Origin: Lachnospiraceae bacterium
GTDB taxonomy: Bacteria; Bacillota; Clostridia; Lachnospirales; Lachnospiraceae
Length of the DNA: 64,000 nucleotides
Direction of reading: 5' to 3'
Assembly (NCBI GenBank): GCA_017540605.1
Contig: JAFYAS010000064.1
Location: 28,434-92,433, forward strand
This document shows, piece by piece, positions 42,763 through 51,758 of this stretch (position 1 is the first letter of the stretch; every line of letters begins with the position of its first letter). A program made the position numbers and the translations under genes. The notes beneath the pieces were generated by a model, which worked only from the letters and a program-made list of their open reading frames with translations, made no database searches and was not told the DNA's origin.

Positions 42763-42895
42763 TAACTATTGACGATATCACCAGATTATCTACGACGCTC
42801 TACCACCTGAGCTACGGTCGCATGCGACCGGCGGGAGTCGAACCCGCGACATTCGTCCTGGAATAGAAGTAAATCTGATTAGCTGTCAATAATTA
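42763..42895 (-). ncRNA. Circularly permuted tRNA-like (Y-RNA-like) RNA in the rtcB operon
   Basis: Read 5' to 3' on the minus strand, the 3' half of a tRNA comes first: variable loop, T-arm GCGGG-TTCGACT-CCCGC at 42847-42831, acceptor CGGTCGC and discriminator A. After one U comes the 5' half: acceptor GCGACCG, U8-A9, and D-arm GCTC-AGGTGGTA-GAGC at 42812-42797. The 7-bp acceptor pairs perfectly. The anticodon stem is reduced to ACGA/TCGT and the anticodon loop is replaced by a long closing helix: 8 bp (42879-42872 with 42787-42780) and then 11 bp (42895-42885 with 42773-42763). This layout matches bacterial Y RNAs of the YrlA type. It cannot act as a normal tRNA. Confidence 0.75.
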
Positions 42896-44137
42896 TTATG
42901 CCTCTTTTTTCTTCTTCCAAGGCACTTCCTCATCCGAGGCCTTGAAGTTAAATACAGGCTTCATTATATCGATTATATCCACCGAATCCTTTATCACATC
43001 AATGATATCCTCCAAGGATTTGTATGCCATAGGCGACTCATCCAAGGTATTCTCATTGACCGAAGTCGTATAGATTCCCTCCATTGAGCGTCTGTACTCC
43101 TCCATATCGATCATTTCCTTTGCCTTTGAGCGCGACATCAGTCGGCCTGCTCCGTGGGGTGCGGAATAATTCCACTCGGGATTTCCCTTGCCCACAGCTA
43201 TGACGGATCCATCTCGCATATTGATGGGGATCAATACCTTCTCGCCCTTGTGGGCAGCAATTGAGCCCTTTCTAAGGATCATCTCATCCGTATCAATATA
43301 ATTGTGGATGGTATGGAAGCTCTCGCCGGCAGTAATACCGCATCTTTCAAGGATAGTCTCTGCCATGATCTCTCTGCTTTTTCTTGCAAATCTCTGGCAG
43401 ATCTCCACATCGTGAAGATAGTCCTCCAAAAATGTACCGGAAAGCCAGCAGATATCCTCGGGAACCAAGAGAGCCTGTGTCTCAAAGCTATTCTTTAATT
43501 CCTGAAGGGCATCATGTATCTCGCCTCTTCTTCCCTGCTCCTTGTATGTGTGGATGATCTCATCACGCTTCTTAAAATACTCTTCTTTTCCCATGTGAAG
43601 ATCAATGGCAAGCTGCTGATATATCTCAGCAACCTGCTTTCCAAGGTTACGTGAGCCTGAATGAATCACAAGATAGTAAGCACCATCCGACGCCTGATCT
43701 ATCTCGATAAAATGATTACCTCCGCCCAAGGTTCCAAGGGATCTCTCTAGTCTCTTTGAATCCCTAAGGGATCTAAAGCATCTAAGTCCGGTCAGGTCAA
43801 AGCGCTCCCTTCTTCCATCCCAGACATTCATCCCGGAGGGAATAAAATGGCAAGCCTCATCTATGCTTTCAAAATCCAATTCTTTATCAAGTAGCTTTAC
43901 GGTATACATTCCGCATCCGATATCCACTCCTACGATATTGGGACAAGCCTTGTCAACTATGGTCATGGTAGTACCGATGGTACATCCCTTTCCCGCGTGA
44001 ACATCAGGCATGATCCTAATCTTGCTTCCTTCGGTGAGAGCATAATCACACATTCTCTTGATCTGCTCTATAGCACCTTCCTCTATAATATTTGCGTAGC
44101 ATATAGCTGTGTTTACTTTTCCTTTGATCTCTAACAT
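42896..44137 (-). CDS. rtcB: RtcB RNA ligase
   Basis: GTP- and manganese-dependent ligase joining RNA 3'-phosphate (or 2',3'-cyclic phosphate) ends to 5'-hydroxyl ends, in tRNA splicing or RNA repair. The 413-aa protein has DVHAGKGCTIGTT, VGVDIGCGMYTVKL (metal-binding Asp and Cys), GGGNHFIEID, HSGSRNLGKQVA and the guanylylated His in YSAPHGAGRLMSR. I start at 44137 because AGAAGG is 8 nt upstream; the ATG two codons earlier would be only 2 nt from it. No rtcA or rtcR is in the window. The gene is followed by the tRNA-like RNA and the TerD-like gene. Confidence 0.92.
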   Translation of the reverse strand: MLEIKGKVNTAICYANIIEEGAIEQIKRMCDYALTEGSKIRIMPDVHAGKGCTIGTTMTIVDKACPNIVGVDIGCGMYTVKLLDKELDFESIDEACHFIPSGMNVWDGRRERFDLTGLRCFRSLRDSKRLERSLGTLGGGNHFIEIDQASDGAYYLVIHSGSRNLGKQVAEIYQQLAIDLHMGKEEYFKKRDEIIHTYKEQGRRGEIHDALQELKNSFETQALLVPEDICWLSGTFLEDYLHDVEICQRFARKSREIMAETILERCGITAGESFHTIHNYIDTDEMILRKGSIAAHKGEKVLIPINMRDGSVIAVGKGNPEWNYSAPHGAGRLMSRSKAKEMIDMEEYRRSMEGIYTTSVNENTLDESPMAYKSLEDIIDVIKDSVDIIDIMKPVFNFKASDEEVPWKKKKEA

Positions 44138-44234
44138 TTTCATTACCTTCTCTCTGTTTCGTTCATGAGTACATCATACATAAACAAAAAGAATTTATCA
44201 CGGAAAAAAAGTTGCGAACTGTAAAACATTATAC

Positions 44235-44382
44235 GTAGCTGTTCAGCAGTTTCACTGCTGCCAGTTACGAGCATCTCGCTCATTTAGAGACTTTGCTTCG
44301 CAAAGTTGAGCGAGATGCCTTCCTGCGCCACATCTTAACACGCTCTGAACAGCAAGTGTTCAGAGCTGTAGTAAATAGTTAC
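44235..44382. mobile_element. MITE, GTAA-ended family, copy with perfect 8-bp duplication (148 bp)
   Basis: Bounded by GTAGCTGTTC and AATAGTTAC ends and flanked by a perfect 8-bp direct repeat CATTATAC (44227-44234 and 44383-44390). Ends starting GTAA with 8-bp duplications are characteristic of the IS66 family, so a non-autonomous IS66-type element is inferred. It contains internal hairpins (GAGCATCTCGCTC, CTTTGCTTCGCAAAG). It lies between rtcB and the acyltransferase terminator. Confidence 0.8.
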
Positions 44383-44390
44383 CATTATAC

Positions 44391-44419
44391 AAAAAAAGGA
44401 GTTTCCCTTGCGAAACTCC
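44391..44419 (-). terminator. Intrinsic terminator after the acyltransferase gene
   Basis: GGAGTTTC-GCAAGG-GAAACTCC followed by seven T residues on the minus strand, a textbook hairpin. Confidence 0.85.
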
Positions 44420-44459
44420 CTCTCCGAGTACAGCTACTGAAATCAGTTGCTACCAAACC

Positions 44460-45212
44460 TCAACCCAAAAGCATTGAAATTCCATACAACACAGGCTGAT
44501 GCAGCATATATATCAAAAGCGAATGTTTACCAAGCCATGAAAACGGCTTGATATCTATATGAAATGCTTTATTATTAAAATCATGCTCCAGAAGATCATA
44601 AAGAAAGAATCCTGTAAGGAACAAAAATATCCATGGTAAAATTGAAAAATAATCTGATGAAACAAATCCCTCCTGCTTAAATCCTAAGTAGGTAAGATGT
44701 AGATTTTTCATTCCCTGATGAAGTTCCTTTCCGTATAAGGCTTCCGGAAGATACAATTTTGAGAATCCAAAACATAGATATCCCTTATTTATCGTTTTTG
44801 TGATAGCAAATAATAGTGCCCATAAAATGATAGCCGGCTTTGGTCTTTTCTTTATAAGCTTATCTCCAAACGCCACAAGTATCATAGCAGAGCCGTGTAA
44901 GGTCAGTACCCCAAAGATAACAGGCGACTTAGGAAGAGCAACTAAAGTTACGGCAGTAACTATCAATCCGCATGCAAATACGATCATTCCGTTCTTTATT
45001 GGTTTCTTTGCAAAATGGAGACAAAATCCCGAGATCAATATAAAGCTCCAGCAAATACTCTGCTGCCAGATGTATGTCCATTTTGTTCCATACCAAGGCA
45101 TATCAAATCTGTTTATGAATTTAAGATCCCAGCAAAAATGATACAGTATCATACCGATCATAGTAAAGCCTCGTAGCGTGTCTATCGATTCAAGTCTTGA
45201 ATTATTACTCAT
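44460..45212 (-). CDS. DUF1624 / heparan-alpha-glucosaminide N-acetyltransferase-like membrane protein
   Basis: A 250-aa integral membrane protein with about 7 spans. The start RLESIDTLRGFTMIGMILYH is the signature of the DUF1624/YeiB-type acyltransferase group, and LILISGFC-like and GKHSLLIYMLHQPVLY segments also fit. Such proteins transfer acyl groups to sugars or surface molecules across the membrane; the substrate is unknown. The single-gene unit ends at the terminator at 44391-44419. Confidence 0.82.
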   Translation of the reverse strand: MSNNSRLESIDTLRGFTMIGMILYHFCWDLKFINRFDMPWYGTKWTYIWQQSICWSFILISGFCLHFAKKPIKNGMIVFACGLIVTAVTLVALPKSPVIFGVLTLHGSAMILVAFGDKLIKKRPKPAIILWALLFAITKTINKGYLCFGFSKLYLPEALYGKELHQGMKNLHLTYLGFKQEGFVSSDYFSILPWIFLFLTGFFLYDLLEHDFNNKAFHIDIKPFSWLGKHSLLIYMLHQPVLYGISMLLG

Positions 45213-45320
45213 TTGCTATATCTCCAATTATTGATCAAAAAAATAACTACGCCTATGATAAGAATTTCTCCATTAGACTACCTCCATAGTTCTTCTATAA
45301 AAATATCCCCTTTTCTTCAT

Positions 45321-45764
45321 TTAGTATAGCTGCTTATCGGGATCACTCGAATATTCTTTAAACAACTCCAAACATTCCTTACGATCAAGTTCCTCGGAAA
45401 TATCCTGTGGAGCATTGTAAAATTCCTGATCTCTAAAGCCTATTTTATCCGTATCAGAAATATTGCACCCATAATATACTTTGGTGATATTCGCCCACAT
45501 TATCGCTCCACGGCACATAGGGCAAGGCTCCGCCGTAGTATAAAGCTCACAGTCAACAAGATCATGAGTTTCAAGCTCTTTACAGGCATTACGTATCGCC
45601 ATCACCTCACCATGACAGGTAGGATCCTTTTCCTTAAGAACCTCATTATGTCCTCGTCCGACAACCTTACCTTCTTTTACGATCACACACCCAAAGGGAC
45701 CGCCATGCCCTTCTCTTATGCCGGTTCTCGCCTCTTCAATAGCTATTTTCATAAATTTATTCAT
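45321..45764 (-). CDS. Nucleoside/guanine deaminase family protein, copy 2
   Basis: A 147-aa paralogue of the protein at 29978-30421, with the same zinc site (TCHGEVMAIR, AEPCPMCRGAIMW) and the same KQLY ending. Likely guanine deaminase or a related purine/pyrimidine deaminase. AAGGAG lies 9 nt before the ATG. Two close paralogues 15 kb apart suggest duplication or two substrates. It follows the ADP-ribosylglycohydrolase gene by 27 bases. Confidence 0.85.
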   Translation of the reverse strand: MNKFMKIAIEEARTGIREGHGGPFGCVIVKEGKVVGRGHNEVLKEKDPTCHGEVMAIRNACKELETHDLVDCELYTTAEPCPMCRGAIMWANITKVYYGCNISDTDKIGFRDQEFYNAPQDISEELDRKECLELFKEYSSDPDKQLY

Positions 45765-45791
45765 ATAGAAAAGCTCCTTATAATGCGGTTA

Positions 45792-48062
45792 TCATTTGCC
45801 TTTCCCGCCCATTCCGGTTTTCTTTATATTTTTTGTATTCTTATTTGTAATAGCATTTTTGCCGGTATTCTTGGTTGTCTTAGTAGCTTTTTTCGCATTA
45901 CCGTTTTTTAATACATTAATCTTACCATCATCCTTTATTTGGATCACCGGTATATTTTGAGGCTCCTTAGCCTTAGGAACACCGAGAGCCTTTTTAGGCT
46001 CAGCTGATACCTTCTTGTAGTCACCATAGGCTTTTTTATATGCCACACTCTTTTGGTCGTGAGCACGTTTCCATGCAGAGAATATGCCACTCCTTCTATT
46101 CATATAATCGTTCTTGGCAACAACCTCCACGGTCTTTTTCTCAAAAGAACCTCTCCAGATGGCGTCTTCAATTTCCTTGCTGTCATACGCTGCGACGGTA
46201 TCCTTGAAAGTTTGATCATTCATGAGTTCCCTTGATTTAGTTTTTAAATTATCATAGGTAAGGGCAGTGCCTGCTTCCTTTAGCTTCTTTGCCGCCATGG
46301 TGATGGCCGCTGCCTTCTCTACATCCTTACCCTCAAAAAGCTTCTTTTCGGCTGTACTTACAAGACCCTTCGCCTTTATATCCTCGGGAGCTTCCTTCAC
46401 ACTGAAGTCGTCCTTCCTCAAACGATCAAGTATAGCCTCTACTACCGTTACACGCTCATATTCTATTCCGGAACGCTTCTTACCCTTGTTCTGCTTTTGC
46501 TTATATTTCAAATACTTCTCTTGAAGATCAGCAAGCTCCTTTTTTGCATCATTATATCGCTCAGGAGAAGTACCCGGATCCTCAGAAAGCTCTACAAAGT
46601 TTTTGAAAGAGGACTTCATTTCCCTAAATTCGCTGGATGATATCATTCCCGAAGGATCCACGCTGCAAAGAGTCGCATATGCATCTCTGATGGATTCACT
46701 CATTCTTGCCTTCTCAGCAGGAGCAAGTCCGGCCTCAAGTCTTTTATCGAGCTCATAAAGTGCAAAATCATTGATATAGGTGGCTGTCTGATTCATATAT
46801 CCAATGGAATTCTTGTACTCCAACAAGGCAGTCTGCATATCCTTAAGCTTTTTTACACGCTCGGCTCTTGATATAGTCACAGTCTTTCCATCTTTTTCAT
46901 TTGAAAGCATATCATTCCATACTCTCTCACATTTTTCCTTTGCACTTATCACCTCTGGAGTATCCTTACCGGGAGCCATATTTAGTGCAGTTCTTATCTC
47001 AAACATCGCGTTGATATCATCAAGAGGATAGCCAAGTTTTACTGCCTTAGAAGCCATGGCTGCATATTCCTTGGCTCTGGCTGTATTTGCAAAAGTTGCC
47101 TGCTCATCCATTCTACTGGTAAAATATGAATAATCAATTTCACCTGTTTTTTTATAGAGCTCCAAGCTTTTTAAAGGGTCCCCATCACCTAGGAATAAAT
47201 CCTTGTTGAATTCATCCATGCTGAATTCCTTGTAGCCTGCACGGATCTTTGAAAAATTCCTAGCCACAGCAAGCATATCCTTATCAATATATTCCTCACA
47301 CTTTCTGATCAAATGTGAAGGAACACCATAAAGTGCCTCAGCCATACTTCCTGTAATGCAGGCAATAGTATCTGTATCACCGCCTATTGATACAGCATTT
47401 CTTACCGCATCCTCGTAGCTATCAGCCTCCAAAAAGCAAACAATCGCCTCAGGGATACATGTGGGACAAATCTCAGACTGATGACCGGAAGGACAATATG
47501 TCTGCTGGAGATTGGCTACAGTGTTATTGAGATTATATCCAAACCTCTGTGTAATGAACTGCTTGATCTCATCCTTACTGTTTCCATGTCTTGCCATATA
47601 TATAACTGCTGCCACAGCCTGAGCACCCTTGATACCCTCGGGATGCCTGTGGGTAGTTTCGGAGGTATATCCGGCAAATCTTATAGTCTCCTCCAGATCG
47701 TCAAAGAGCCAGCCCACAGAGCCCACTCTCATAGCAGATCCGTTGCCCATACTTTTATAGTTGGGATCATCTTTTCCCCTTAACCACTTACCAAACTGGA
47801 TTCCGTATTCATCGTGTATACGGCTGTACTTTTCATTATTACACCATTTTCTTATAGTTTTGGTAACAGTGTCTAAGATGGCAACTCTATCCTTAGTTCC
47901 CGTTTTCTTTACCTGCATCATAGCATCGCCTACAGCTACCGTAAGCAGAGAATCATCAGTAAATTTACACTTAGGGTCAAAAAGGAAAAAATCCTTTTTT
48001 CTTCCACCATAATCAAATTCATAAGGTGATCCTATAATATCTCCAAGCATTGAACCATACAT
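45792..48062 (-). CDS. ADP-ribosylglycohydrolase fused to a long helical basic tail
   Basis: A 756-aa protein. Residues 1 to about 275 are an ADP-ribosylglycohydrolase (DraG/ADPRH) domain: GDIIGSPYEF, the metal site KFTDDS (35-38), GNGSAMRVGSVGW, the HRHPEGIKGAQAVAA segment and the second metal site SIGGDTDTIA (about 227-236). It should remove ADP-ribose from proteins, nucleic acids or small molecules. About 480 further residues are helical and charged, ending in a Lys/Asn/Thr-rich tail (KKATKTTKNTGKNAITNKN). No domain is recognised there. GGGAG precedes the ATG by 10 nt. The tail might bind nucleic acid or target the enzyme. Confidence 0.82.
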   Translation of the reverse strand: MYGSMLGDIIGSPYEFDYGGRKKDFFLFDPKCKFTDDSLLTVAVGDAMMQVKKTGTKDRVAILDTVTKTIRKWCNNEKYSRIHDEYGIQFGKWLRGKDDPNYKSMGNGSAMRVGSVGWLFDDLEETIRFAGYTSETTHRHPEGIKGAQAVAAVIYMARHGNSKDEIKQFITQRFGYNLNNTVANLQQTYCPSGHQSEICPTCIPEAIVCFLEADSYEDAVRNAVSIGGDTDTIACITGSMAEALYGVPSHLIRKCEEYIDKDMLAVARNFSKIRAGYKEFSMDEFNKDLFLGDGDPLKSLELYKKTGEIDYSYFTSRMDEQATFANTARAKEYAAMASKAVKLGYPLDDINAMFEIRTALNMAPGKDTPEVISAKEKCERVWNDMLSNEKDGKTVTISRAERVKKLKDMQTALLEYKNSIGYMNQTATYINDFALYELDKRLEAGLAPAEKARMSESIRDAYATLCSVDPSGMISSSEFREMKSSFKNFVELSEDPGTSPERYNDAKKELADLQEKYLKYKQKQNKGKKRSGIEYERVTVVEAILDRLRKDDFSVKEAPEDIKAKGLVSTAEKKLFEGKDVEKAAAITMAAKKLKEAGTALTYDNLKTKSRELMNDQTFKDTVAAYDSKEIEDAIWRGSFEKKTVEVVAKNDYMNRRSGIFSAWKRAHDQKSVAYKKAYGDYKKVSAEPKKALGVPKAKEPQNIPVIQIKDDGKINVLKNGNAKKATKTTKNTGKNAITNKNTKNIKKTGMGGKGK

Positions 48063-48160
48063 AATATCTTATCTCCCTGATCAAATAGTCTATGCGTTCA
48101 TTTTTACTACTTTACCATCATACACCTATATGTGCAACAAAACCGCAACATGAAACTATC

Positions 48161-48308
48161 GTAACTGTTCCGCAGCTTCGCTACTTCCAGTTACGAGCAT
48201 CTCGCTCATTTAGAGACTTTGCTTCGCAAAGTGGAGCGCGATGCCTTCCTGCGTTATATCTTGACACGCTCTGAACAGCAAGTGTTCAGAGCTGTAGTGA
48301 ATAGTTAC
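48161..48308. mobile_element. MITE, GTAA-ended family, second full copy (148 bp)
   Basis: Starts GTAACTGTTCCGCAGCTTCG and ends GTGAATAGTTAC, highly similar to the copy at 44235. The flanks AAACTATC and TAACTATC differ at one base of an 8-bp duplication. The right flank includes the stop codon of the nuclease gene. Confidence 0.8.
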
Positions 48309-48311
48309 TAA

Positions 48312-49319
48312 CTATCTATACTCCGCTAAACACCTTCCACATGGCTTATATCCCATTTTTTTAAGATACTCCATGTCACCATGATACTCGACCTTATTAT
48401 GTTCAGCTATATCTGCCACACTCTTACAATCCGGCAAATGAATCCGCATAGTATTGGTATTCAGCACATAATCTATATCCGTGGAATCATCGGCTTTAAG
48501 CTTTTCAAATTCTTCACTAAGCCTGCTGTCACCTGTAGCATAATCAATATTTACATACGGTTGCACATTAAAGCAATAAACATTAAAGCAGATTCCCTCG
48601 CCGTTATCCTCCACGGACCATGCTTCCATCCTGACTCCTGAAGCCAGCATATCATCTCCCTCAAATACGGGAGTCACCCTATAAAGCACATGATTTTCCG
48701 TAGCCTTCACATATTCCGCAACCTTCTGTTCAAAAGGTAGCATTCCTATTACATTCAGAAATCTGGTGCCGGTGATCAGATTCTTCTCGTTGTCATTTTC
48801 CCCGGCAAGGTTGTAAGCTATAAGATGACACCGGTTATAGAGATAATTGCCGTCTATAAGGGGCTCACCATCGATTTCTTCAATATACTTAACCGTATGC
48901 CAGCCTGATGGCCTGATATTTCCAATCTCTCCACGTTCTTCAGTCGGCATTAACTCAGGACATATATTTGCAAAAGCTACTCCACATCTTCCTAAAGAAT
49001 CCAAGTCACTATAGGTCTCAAAGGGATCAACAGATTTTTCTTCATCAGTAAAATACGGGATGTTTCCATTGACTGTGACATATGGCTCATAATCATATTC
49101 CGGAATAGCTTCTTCTATGACCTGCATCTCTGTGGTGGTTTGATCGATAACAACGCTTTCAGTCGTGATGCTTGAATTCTCAGAACTAATCTCATTTTCA
49201 GTAGATGTGATATATTCCGTATTCTCTTCATAGCCTGTAGAAAACAGATCCGAATATTCGCAACCGGTCAGGAATATTGCTATCAACACAATAATTGCAT
49301 TTACCAAATATGATCTCAT
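48312..49319 (-). CDS. Secreted DNA/RNA non-specific endonuclease lipoprotein
   Basis: A 335-aa lipoprotein (signal peptide ending LTGC, Cys20). After a Ser/Thr/Glu linker, residues about 105-265 form a DNA-entry-nuclease-type (EndA/NucA-like) domain: PSGWHTVKY, YNRCHLIAYNLAGENDNEKN (catalytic His region) and LITGTRFLNVIGMLPFE. The C-terminus (about 280-335: YVLNTNTMRIHLPDCKSVAD, GYKPCGRCLAEY) is the small Cys-containing module often appended to secreted nucleases. A role in external DNA degradation or uptake is inferred. Its TAG stop lies inside the target duplication of the element at 48161-48308. Confidence 0.83.
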   Translation of the reverse strand: MRSYLVNAIIVLIAIFLTGCEYSDLFSTGYEENTEYITSTENEISSENSSITTESVVIDQTTTEMQVIEEAIPEYDYEPYVTVNGNIPYFTDEEKSVDPFETYSDLDSLGRCGVAFANICPELMPTEERGEIGNIRPSGWHTVKYIEEIDGEPLIDGNYLYNRCHLIAYNLAGENDNEKNLITGTRFLNVIGMLPFEQKVAEYVKATENHVLYRVTPVFEGDDMLASGVRMEAWSVEDNGEGICFNVYCFNVQPYVNIDYATGDSRLSEEFEKLKADDSTDIDYVLNTNTMRIHLPDCKSVADIAEHNKVEYHGDMEYLKKMGYKPCGRCLAEYR

Positions 49320-49358
49320 ATATCAGACCCCACTAAAACTAAATTTCTCCAATTATAA

Positions 49359-51647
49359 TCAATACTCTACCGGTACTTTATGAATTTTAAACGTGTTGTC
49401 GAAACCATCAGGATATCTCTCTATCCACGATATATATCCATTAGATATGATTGGATAATTCTCTCCTGAGTATTTTATTCCCTTTAATTTCGTTCTCTTG
49501 ATAATGTTACCTTCTTCATCAATAACCATAAAATAGGTTTTAAAGGTTGATGATGTTATCGAAGCAAAATCTTTATTACATATAGAATAGATTATTCCAT
49601 ATCTGTCATCACATATTTTCACCATTGCTGCTCTATAAACAGCAGTTTTAGATTTTTTAGGATGAAACTCTGTAAGCCATTTAAATTTATGATTACCGGT
49701 TTTTCTATCTACAGTAAGAAGGCAAAGATTTTGGGCGTCCTTAAAATTTCTTCTTTTTACTGATTTCAAGGCATAATTAACCGGAATAGAAGTAGCACAA
49801 ACAAGTACATTTTTCGTTCCGACTTCCATACCATAAAAGTGAGCTCCGGAACCATCTTCAAGATTGTATATTACATTACTCTCATTAAGCTCATAATCTT
49901 TTCTGTAATCAGTCACTCTTCCTAGCACGAAACCTGACGGAAATGCATCTCCATGGTCAAGCAGGTATAGGTCATTATCTTTATATTTAACTATCCTCCC
50001 CAAGGTATGGCTAACATATATATCATTTTCATTTTTAACCTTCATTGTCTTGGTATTGATTTGAAATGCTATATTTGACTGATGTCTGACTCCATCTATT
50101 TCATACATAAGTCTGGAACCCAACATATACAATGTATCTTCATTCATAGTCATCTCAAAAAGTCCCGGTCTTGCAATTCCTTTTAATGTATTACTTGATT
50201 TACCGCTAATAATAGCAGTTTTAAGTTTTTTCCATTTCTCATCATACTGAATTACTTTCATAACAGTTTTTTTGTCATTTTCTTTATCGTTATCATACCC
50301 TATAGCCACATAACATTTTCCATCATGTGCTGAATAAAAACCACATATATATTTATATTTCGGGAGTTTAACTGTTTTATATTTTTTCAATTGCTCTGAT
50401 GCTGTTCTTTTATATATAGTTACATTTCTATTGTATATGACAGCTATATAATCCACCCCATTATATGAATAATTGAACTTATCACCAAGTAAAAAAGCCT
50501 TTCCTTTATCATAATTTACATTTTTTACGGTTTTACTCTTGGCTTTAATATTCTTTTTGGGAATATAACCGGAATTTTTGCAACATCTTTCAGAAACCTG
50601 CCCATCGGAAAATGTAATCTTTACGAAATAATAATATGTAATACCCTGTTTAACATTATGAATGTATTGCAGTTCATCAAGAGATGTTTCCTGATAGATC
50701 TTTTTATAACTTGAAAACTCATTTTCTTCAGCTACATAAAGTTCATATAATTCTGCGTTTGTAGCCTTTTCCCACGTAATCAAAAAGCTAGCCTCACTAT
50801 TTTGTTTAACTTTTACATTTGTACCGGGGTCTGTGCACCTAAACCTTTCACCCCAGAATATTTCATTTTCAGAATTAATTGTATATTTAACTTCCTTATA
50901 TGTCTTATAACCGATCAACCCGTATTGATAATAATCATTCCACTTTAGCGCATCAAACTTAAGTATATTGGAATTAGGAACATCCGCAATCTTCTCACAT
51001 TGGTCAGAACCACTTTTCTTTGCATAGACATAGTATCCATCAAAATAAGCATCCTGATTCTCTACTTTCGCGCTTATTGTTTTAACATCAATCTGTTTTA
51101 AATCAACCGGATAATAAGACTTTTCTAAATAGGGATACAATACAAAAGACAACTGATATTTAAAATCACCACTTGTGATAGCAATATCAAAAATCGATAC
51201 TTTTAACATTTTTACCTTAACATCAAAATTAATTGATTCGCCTGCAGGTACGATCTTGTCATAACATCGTTCGTAAGCATAATCACTCCAATAATACTTT
51301 TTTGAATATACTTTCTTAAGATATGAAACCTCGCTAATAGTTCCACATGAGGTATCAAGTGAACTAATATCGAATAAAAAATCCCTTTCTGTATTATTTG
51401 TAATTATCAAGGACAGTTCATAATCGAAATGAGAATTAAAATTGGTGAAAATAACATCATCACAAACAATCATCCCAGTTTTATAATCAGTGTGCTTAAA
51501 TGCTATATCCACAGTCTTTCCCACTTCATCAGTGTATACAGCCGATGAATCTTTTGCATTTACTTCAAGCGGAACTACAAAAACAAGAAGTACAGCTGCA
51601 AATATCGTTACAATCAATTCTTTAAATATAAACCTAAGTTTCATCAT
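49359..51647 (-). CDS. Large secreted protein with Fn3-like domain
   Basis: A 762-aa exported protein with a signal peptide (hydrophobic core IVTIFAAVLLVFVVPL, cleavage near VNAK). An N-terminal beta-rich region (about 40-180) is followed by Fn3-like modules (about 280-370: SFLITWEKATNAELYELYV, YYYFVKITFS) and a C-terminal beta-rich region of repeated strands (about 390-760) that could form a propeller. No enzyme motif is recognised. The gene looks more AT-rich than its neighbours, which could mean recent acquisition. A second ATG one codon in is also possible as start; AAAGGA lies upstream. Confidence 0.62.
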   Translation of the reverse strand: MMKLRFIFKELIVTIFAAVLLVFVVPLEVNAKDSSAVYTDEVGKTVDIAFKHTDYKTGMIVCDDVIFTNFNSHFDYELSLIITNNTERDFLFDISSLDTSCGTISEVSYLKKVYSKKYYWSDYAYERCYDKIVPAGESINFDVKVKMLKVSIFDIAITSGDFKYQLSFVLYPYLEKSYYPVDLKQIDVKTISAKVENQDAYFDGYYVYAKKSGSDQCEKIADVPNSNILKFDALKWNDYYQYGLIGYKTYKEVKYTINSENEIFWGERFRCTDPGTNVKVKQNSEASFLITWEKATNAELYELYVAEENEFSSYKKIYQETSLDELQYIHNVKQGITYYYFVKITFSDGQVSERCCKNSGYIPKKNIKAKSKTVKNVNYDKGKAFLLGDKFNYSYNGVDYIAVIYNRNVTIYKRTASEQLKKYKTVKLPKYKYICGFYSAHDGKCYVAIGYDNDKENDKKTVMKVIQYDEKWKKLKTAIISGKSSNTLKGIARPGLFEMTMNEDTLYMLGSRLMYEIDGVRHQSNIAFQINTKTMKVKNENDIYVSHTLGRIVKYKDNDLYLLDHGDAFPSGFVLGRVTDYRKDYELNESNVIYNLEDGSGAHFYGMEVGTKNVLVCATSIPVNYALKSVKRRNFKDAQNLCLLTVDRKTGNHKFKWLTEFHPKKSKTAVYRAAMVKICDDRYGIIYSICNKDFASITSSTFKTYFMVIDEEGNIIKRTKLKGIKYSGENYPIISNGYISWIERYPDGFDNTFKIHKVPVEY

Positions 51648-51712
51648 ATCATTCCAAGTCCTTTCTGATTATCCTTACCTAATCCTTTAGCCATCGGCGA
51701 CTTTAATCCATA

Positions 51713-51758
51713 TTATGATGTTGTGGTCAAAAGGTATTTTGCCCCCAACTGATACCAC
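51713..51758. repeat. Left-end fragment of the hairpin-ended MITE family
   Basis: The stretch matches the first 46 bases of the element at 23181 (ATGATGTTG, the TCAAAAGGTATTTTGCCCCC core and AACTGATACCACG) and then stops. The rest of the element is missing. Confidence 0.6.

Noticed and set aside
42689..42895. Two ordinary tRNA genes between rtcB and the TerD-like gene
   Set aside because: Both T-arms are perfect, but no segment has acceptor, D-arm, anticodon arm and T-arm in normal order. The first body only folds if its halves are read in permuted order, and the second has no D-arm or acceptor partner.
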